Under the pieces are notes generated by a model. The model did no database searches, had not been told where the DNA came from, and saw only the letters and a program-made list of their open reading frames with translations. From an uncultured Burkholderiaceae bacterium (lineage in GTDB: Bacteria > Pseudomonadota > Gammaproteobacteria > Burkholderiales > Burkholderiaceae_B): a stretch of DNA of 51,534 nucleotides. The stretch spans positions 1-51,534 of the forward strand of contig CALBEY010000062.1 of the NCBI GenBank assembly GCA_937888805.1, read 5' to 3'. Below, in pieces: positions 48,394-51,534 of the stretch. A program made the translations under genes and the position numbers. The first letter of the stretch is position 1. Each line of letters opens with the position of its first letter.

Positions 48394-49248
48394 TTAGGTA
48401 CGACTCAAAATGACTTCAATCACGAAACGGCTACCCGTGTAGGAAAGCACCACAAACACAAAGCCGACCAGAGTGTAGCGTAGCGCAATACGGCCTCGCC
48501 AACCACGTAATTGACGCCCAAGCAACAAGATACCGAAGGTTACCCAAGACAGAATTGTAAAAATGGTTTTGTGGTCAAAAGGCAGCCATCTGCCCGTACT
48601 GGCCAGAGAAATCAGTCCACCAGAGATGACCGCCAATGAGAGCGCGCCAAAGGCAATCCAGATGATGCGAAACAGCAACCGCTCTTGCACCAGCAGCGGG
48701 GGTTGGGCATCGAGCATGCGGCCAAATGCGCGGCGTAGCCCTGATGCTCGGTGGGCAGCCTCTCGAGGATGATGCAAGTGATGATCAAGTGCCGCCATTA
48801 AGAGGCTTTGCATGGCAGCGATGGTAATTAGGCCGTAAGCGCCAAGCGCCAACAATAAATGCCCTCGTAAGGCCGTTTCTGTTGCGCTGGTAATTAAGTG
48901 CGTGTCAGGAAATATCGCGGCTATGGCGCAAGTGACTCCAGCAATGGGCAATAGAATAAGTTGCAAACCATCGATTTTGACGACCAAGCTTTCCAGCCAG
49001 AACACAATGAGCCCCAGCCAAATCGCTGCGGAAAGCGCCAGTACCCAGCTCAGTTGCAGGTTTCCACCGGCTAAGATTTTGTCGTTTAAGGCAATTCCTT
49101 GGAACAAAAGTGCCATCAAGACACCCCAGCGGGTGAAGCGCCCAAGCAAATCCATGGGCTTTCCGGCCTGTAACGTCCCCCAAAGTAGGGTTGATAGACC
49201 AAGATAGACCAATGCAGCGATGGTGTGAAATACAATACCAGAAGCCAT
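48394..49248 (-). CDS. CcsA/YpjD family membrane protein (cytochrome c assembly fold)
   Basis: This 284-residue protein with about eight transmembrane helices belongs to the inner-membrane CcsA/YpjD branch. The C-terminal part includes WLPFDHKTIFTILSWVTFGI with a conserved His, then LLGRQLRGWRGRIALRYTL and SYTGSRFVIEVIL. YpjD relatives next to ffh are widespread; some have been tied to metal or haem handling, but the exact role is not established. It is divergent from ffh with 43 bases between starts. Confidence 0.87.
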   Translation of the reverse strand: MASGIVFHTIAALVYLGLSTLLWGTLQAGKPMDLLGRFTRWGVLMALLFQGIALNDKILAGGNLQLSWVLALSAAIWLGLIVFWLESLVVKIDGLQLILLPIAGVTCAIAAIFPDTHLITSATETALRGHLLLALGAYGLITIAAMQSLLMAALDHHLHHPREAAHRASGLRRAFGRMLDAQPPLLVQERLLFRIIWIAFGALSLAVISGGLISLASTGRWLPFDHKTIFTILSWVTFGILLLGRQLRGWRGRIALRYTLVGFVFVVLSYTGSRFVIEVILSRT

Positions 49249-49291
49249 TGCGCTAGTTTAAGCGAAACCACACCCTCTTATTGGTAGACCT

Positions 49292-50707
49292 ATGCTGGAA
49301 AACCTCACCCAACGACTCACCCGCGTTGTTAAAACCATTCGGGGACAGGCGCGGTTAACCGAAGCCAACACGCAAGACATGATGCGAGAGGTACGTTTGG
49401 CTTTGCTTGAGGCAGACGTGTCGTTGCCGGTGGTCAAAAGCTTTATCGAACGTGTGAAAGAAAAAGCACTCGGTGAGGAAGTGGTCGGCAGCTTAAGCCC
49501 AGGCCAGGCCCTTGTTGGCGTGGTTAACCGCGAGTTGACCGCTTTGATGGGGGGCGATTTGGGTGCCGAAGCGGGCGAGCTCTCATTGTCGGTGCAGCCC
49601 CCAGCGGTGATCTTGATGGCTGGCCTGCAAGGTGCGGGTAAAACCACCACCACGGGCAAATTGGCGCGCTGGTTAGCCCAAGGCGGTCATGTTCAAAATG
49701 GCCGCAAGACAGGTAAGAAAAAAGTTGCCGTGGTCAGTGCTGACGTTTATCGGCCAGCAGCCATTGAGCAGTTAAAAACCGTGGCCGCCCAAGCGGGTGT
49801 CGAATGGATTGCCTCAGATGTGACGCAAAAACCAGCTGATATTGCGCGTGCTGCCCTCGATCACGCCAAGCGACAGCACATTGACGTCCTGATCGTCGAT
49901 ACGGCTGGTCGTCTGGGTATCGACGAAGCCATGATGCAAGAAATACAGATGTTGCACACGCTATTGCAGCCTGTTGAGACCTTGTTTGTGGTTGACGCCA
50001 TGCAAGGCCAAGATGCGGTCAACACCGCCCGTGCATTTGGTGAGTCATTGCCTTTAACTGGTGTGGTGTTAACCAAAATCGATGGTGATGCGCGGGGTGG
50101 TGCGGCTTTGTCGGTGCGCCACGTCACGGGTAAACCGCTTAAGTTCGTGGGGGTCTCAGAAAAGCTCGATGGCCTTGAGCCTTTTTATCCAGACCGTATG
50201 GCGCAGCGTGTGCTTGGTATGGGCGACATTGTCTCCTTGGTTGAGCAAGCCCATCAAAACATCGACATGGCCCAAGCCGAGAAGCTTGCAGGCAAGCTGA
50301 AGTCAGGCGATAAATTTGATTTGAACGACTTCAAAGAGCAGTTAAGCCAAGTCAAAAAAATGGGTGACATGAGCAGCCTCTTAGAAAAACTTCCTGGTGA
50401 CCTGGCTGCCGCAGCTGGTCAGTTACAAGGCGGGCAGGCAGAAAAGCAGATGCGTCGCACCGAAGGCATCATCAATGCCATGACGCCGCTGGAGCGCACC
50501 AAGCCCGAGATTTTAAAAGCCTCACGCAAGCGTCGTATCGCCACTGGCGCTGGGGTACCGGTACAAGAAGTCAATCGGCTGCTCAAACAGTTTGAGCAGA
50601 TGCAAGACATGATGAAGAAGATGAAAAAAGGCGGTATGTCCAAAATGCTCAAAGCCATGGGTGGCATGAAATCCCTGGGCAGCGGCTTGGGTCGGTTCAG
50701 GGGCTAA
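49292..50707 (+). CDS. ffh: Signal recognition particle protein Ffh
   Basis: Ffh binds 4.5S RNA and signal sequences and delivers ribosomes to FtsY at the membrane. The 471-residue protein has the N domain, the GTPase domain with GLQGAGKTTTTGKLARW (about residues 109-125), DTAGRLGIDEAMM and TKIDGDARGGAAL, and a methionine-rich M domain (SRKRRIATGAG, then QMQDMMKKMKKGGM) at the C-terminus. It is slightly longer than E. coli Ffh. The 4.5S RNA gene is not in the window. Confidence 0.97.
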   Translation: MLENLTQRLTRVVKTIRGQARLTEANTQDMMREVRLALLEADVSLPVVKSFIERVKEKALGEEVVGSLSPGQALVGVVNRELTALMGGDLGAEAGELSLSVQPPAVILMAGLQGAGKTTTTGKLARWLAQGGHVQNGRKTGKKKVAVVSADVYRPAAIEQLKTVAAQAGVEWIASDVTQKPADIARAALDHAKRQHIDVLIVDTAGRLGIDEAMMQEIQMLHTLLQPVETLFVVDAMQGQDAVNTARAFGESLPLTGVVLTKIDGDARGGAALSVRHVTGKPLKFVGVSEKLDGLEPFYPDRMAQRVLGMGDIVSLVEQAHQNIDMAQAEKLAGKLKSGDKFDLNDFKEQLSQVKKMGDMSSLLEKLPGDLAAAAGQLQGGQAEKQMRRTEGIINAMTPLERTKPEILKASRKRRIATGAGVPVQEVNRLLKQFEQMQDMMKKMKKGGMSKMLKAMGGMKSLGSGLGRFRG

Positions 50708-50764
50708 GAGCGGTTGCTGAATAAGCACGTATCACTAGCAGACCTGCTCTTGCTGGCCTTTTGC

Positions 50765-51484
50765 TTAGCGTTTCTTAAAAATCAGATCCCACACGCCGTG
50801 GCCGAGCCTTAGCCCACGGGACTCGAATTTGGTCAGAGGTCGATGATCTGGCCTAGGCACAAAACCTGCTGCGGTGTTTTCTAAAGCGGGCTCGTTTTGC
50901 AGCACATCCAGCATCTGGTGGGCATAGTGTTCCCAGTCAGTGGCACAATGAATATAAGCGCCACTGGCCAAGCGGCTGCACAAGAGCTGTAAGAATGGGG
51001 CTTGAATCAGACGCCGTTTGTGGTGCCGAGTTTTGGGCCAAGGGTCTGGAAAATAAATGTGGACCCCAGCCAGCGATTGCGGTGCAACCATGTTCTGCAA
51101 CACCTCGACCGCATCGTGGGAAATGATACGAATGTTGCGCAATTCGTGCGACTGAATCCGCCCCAGCAAAGCCCCCACGCCCGAATTGAACACCTCAAGA
51201 CCCAAAAAATTCTCATCTGGGCGGGCTTGCGCAATGGCGGCGGTCGTTTCACCCATCCCAAAACCAATCTCTAGAATCGTGGGTGCTTGGCGGCCAAACG
51301 TTTGGGCAAGATCCAATATTTCAGGGGTGTAATCCAACACCCAGCTAGAGCCCAAGGTTTCAAGCGCCAAGCGCTGACCTTGGGTGATGTGACTGCGCCG
51401 ATGCACAAAGCTTTTGATGTGCAGACCTGTGGGCGGTGCAACTGAGTCGGCCAGTGTTTTGGCTTCTTTCATCAGATCCGTCAT
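50765..51484 (-). CDS. trmB: tRNA (guanine-N7-)-methyltransferase TrmB
   Basis: TrmB methylates guanine 46 in the variable loop of many tRNAs with SAM. The protein of about 239 residues has SAM motif [18 protein letters not shown], the family-specific [19 protein letters not shown] around residue 160, and [11 protein letters not shown] near 200. I choose ATG 51484, which overlaps the upstream stop by one base (TGATG), over the TTG at 51487. It is convergent with ffh. Confidence 0.95.
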   Translation of the reverse strand: MTDLMKEAKTLADSVAPPTGLHIKSFVHRRSHITQGQRLALETLGSSWVLDYTPEILDLAQTFGRQAPTILEIGFGMGETTAAIAQARPDENFLGLEVFNSGVGALLGRIQSHELRNIRIISHDAVEVLQNMVAPQSLAGVHIYFPDPWPKTRHHKRRLIQAPFLQLLCSRLASGAYIHCATDWEHYAHQMLDVLQNEPALENTAAGFVPRPDHRPLTKFESRGLRLGHGVWDLIFKKR

Positions 51485-51534
51485 CAACCGCCACCCACTG
51501 CCACAACCACTTCGACGCGATCATCGGCCGCAAG
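51484..51534 (-). CDS. thiS: 3' end of a probable ThiS (sulfur carrier), cut by the window edge
   Basis: The last 51 bases read on the minus strand as [16 protein letters not shown] followed by stop. A D-R-V/I-E-V-V ending in Gly-Gly(-Gly) is the C-terminal tail of ubiquitin-like ThiS proteins, where the final Gly becomes a thiocarboxylate in thiamine synthesis. Only 16 residues are visible, so MoaD or another beta-grasp carrier is possible. Its stop overlaps the trmB start by one base. Confidence 0.5.
   Translation of the reverse strand, partial: LAADDRVEVVVAVGGG

Noticed and set aside
50708..50764. Terminator between ffh and trmB
   Set aside because: Only a four-base stem (AGCA/TGCT) could be paired; no convincing structure.

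Overview
The window is a chromosomal segment of a betaproteobacterium, most likely order Burkholderiales and close to Alcaligenaceae. This rests on gene content, not on a search: a betaproteobacterial-style atpIBEFHAGDC operon followed by hemE, priA and rep; a metX-metW pair; a TctC/Bug solute-binding receptor; CaiB/BaiF, PaaH-like and enoyl-CoA hydratase fatty- or aromatic-acid genes; and an E. coli-type GshA. I see no insertion sequence, prophage, integrase or CRISPR array. No gap exceeds about 300 bases.

Layout. 1-10.5 kb: tRNA-Phe with its terminator, a CoA-transferase, hemA-prfA-prmC-grxD-ubiX (haem start, translation termination, Fe-S glutaredoxin, flavin prenylation), a short-chain dehydrogenase, an M61 peptidase-selU pair and an enoyl-CoA hydratase. 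10.5-18.1 kb: the whole F1Fo ATP synthase operon with a good sigma70 promoter, a U-rich leader before atpE, two hairpins between atpE and atpF, and a terminator after atpC. 18.1-27.2 kb: an orphan DNA-binding protein coupled to hemE, a gap with DnaA-box-like sites, priA-rep, nnrD and a PaaH-type dehydrogenase. 27.2-36.2 kb: cytochrome c, tRNA-Arg(CCG), gshA, a small lipoprotein, a LuxR-type stand-alone HTH, an AEC transporter, metX-metW behind what reads as a SAM-II riboswitch, ampG, xth and pyrE.

36.2-45.2 kb is the accessory part. It holds an M20 carbamoylase/amidohydrolase, an aldo/keto reductase and a six-gene leftward operon: isocitrate-lyase/PEP-mutase-family lyase, isochorismatase-fold hydrolase, asparaginase-like protein, TctC receptor, DUF4387 protein and AtuA (DUF1446). 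Next to it lies a toxin-antitoxin locus with a Phd/CcdA-hybrid antitoxin and a ccdB toxin broken by an amber codon at position 3, then a tRNA-Leu(CAA) gene whose 3' end faces this block. The operon looks like an uncharacterised route for uptake and stepwise amide hydrolysis and C-C cleavage of a small organic acid derivative. It is the best candidate here for an undescribed system.

45.4-51.5 kb returns to housekeeping: htpG behind a sigma32-type promoter, ccsA/ypjD-PP0621-ampD, ffh, trmB and the 3' tail of a probable thiS. AmpG (muropeptide import) and AmpD (muropeptide amidase) lie about 13 kb apart and would act in one recycling pathway. PriA and Rep are adjacent and both serve replication restart.

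All functional names come from motif recognition by eye. Substrates of the catabolic enzymes are not determined by the sequence.
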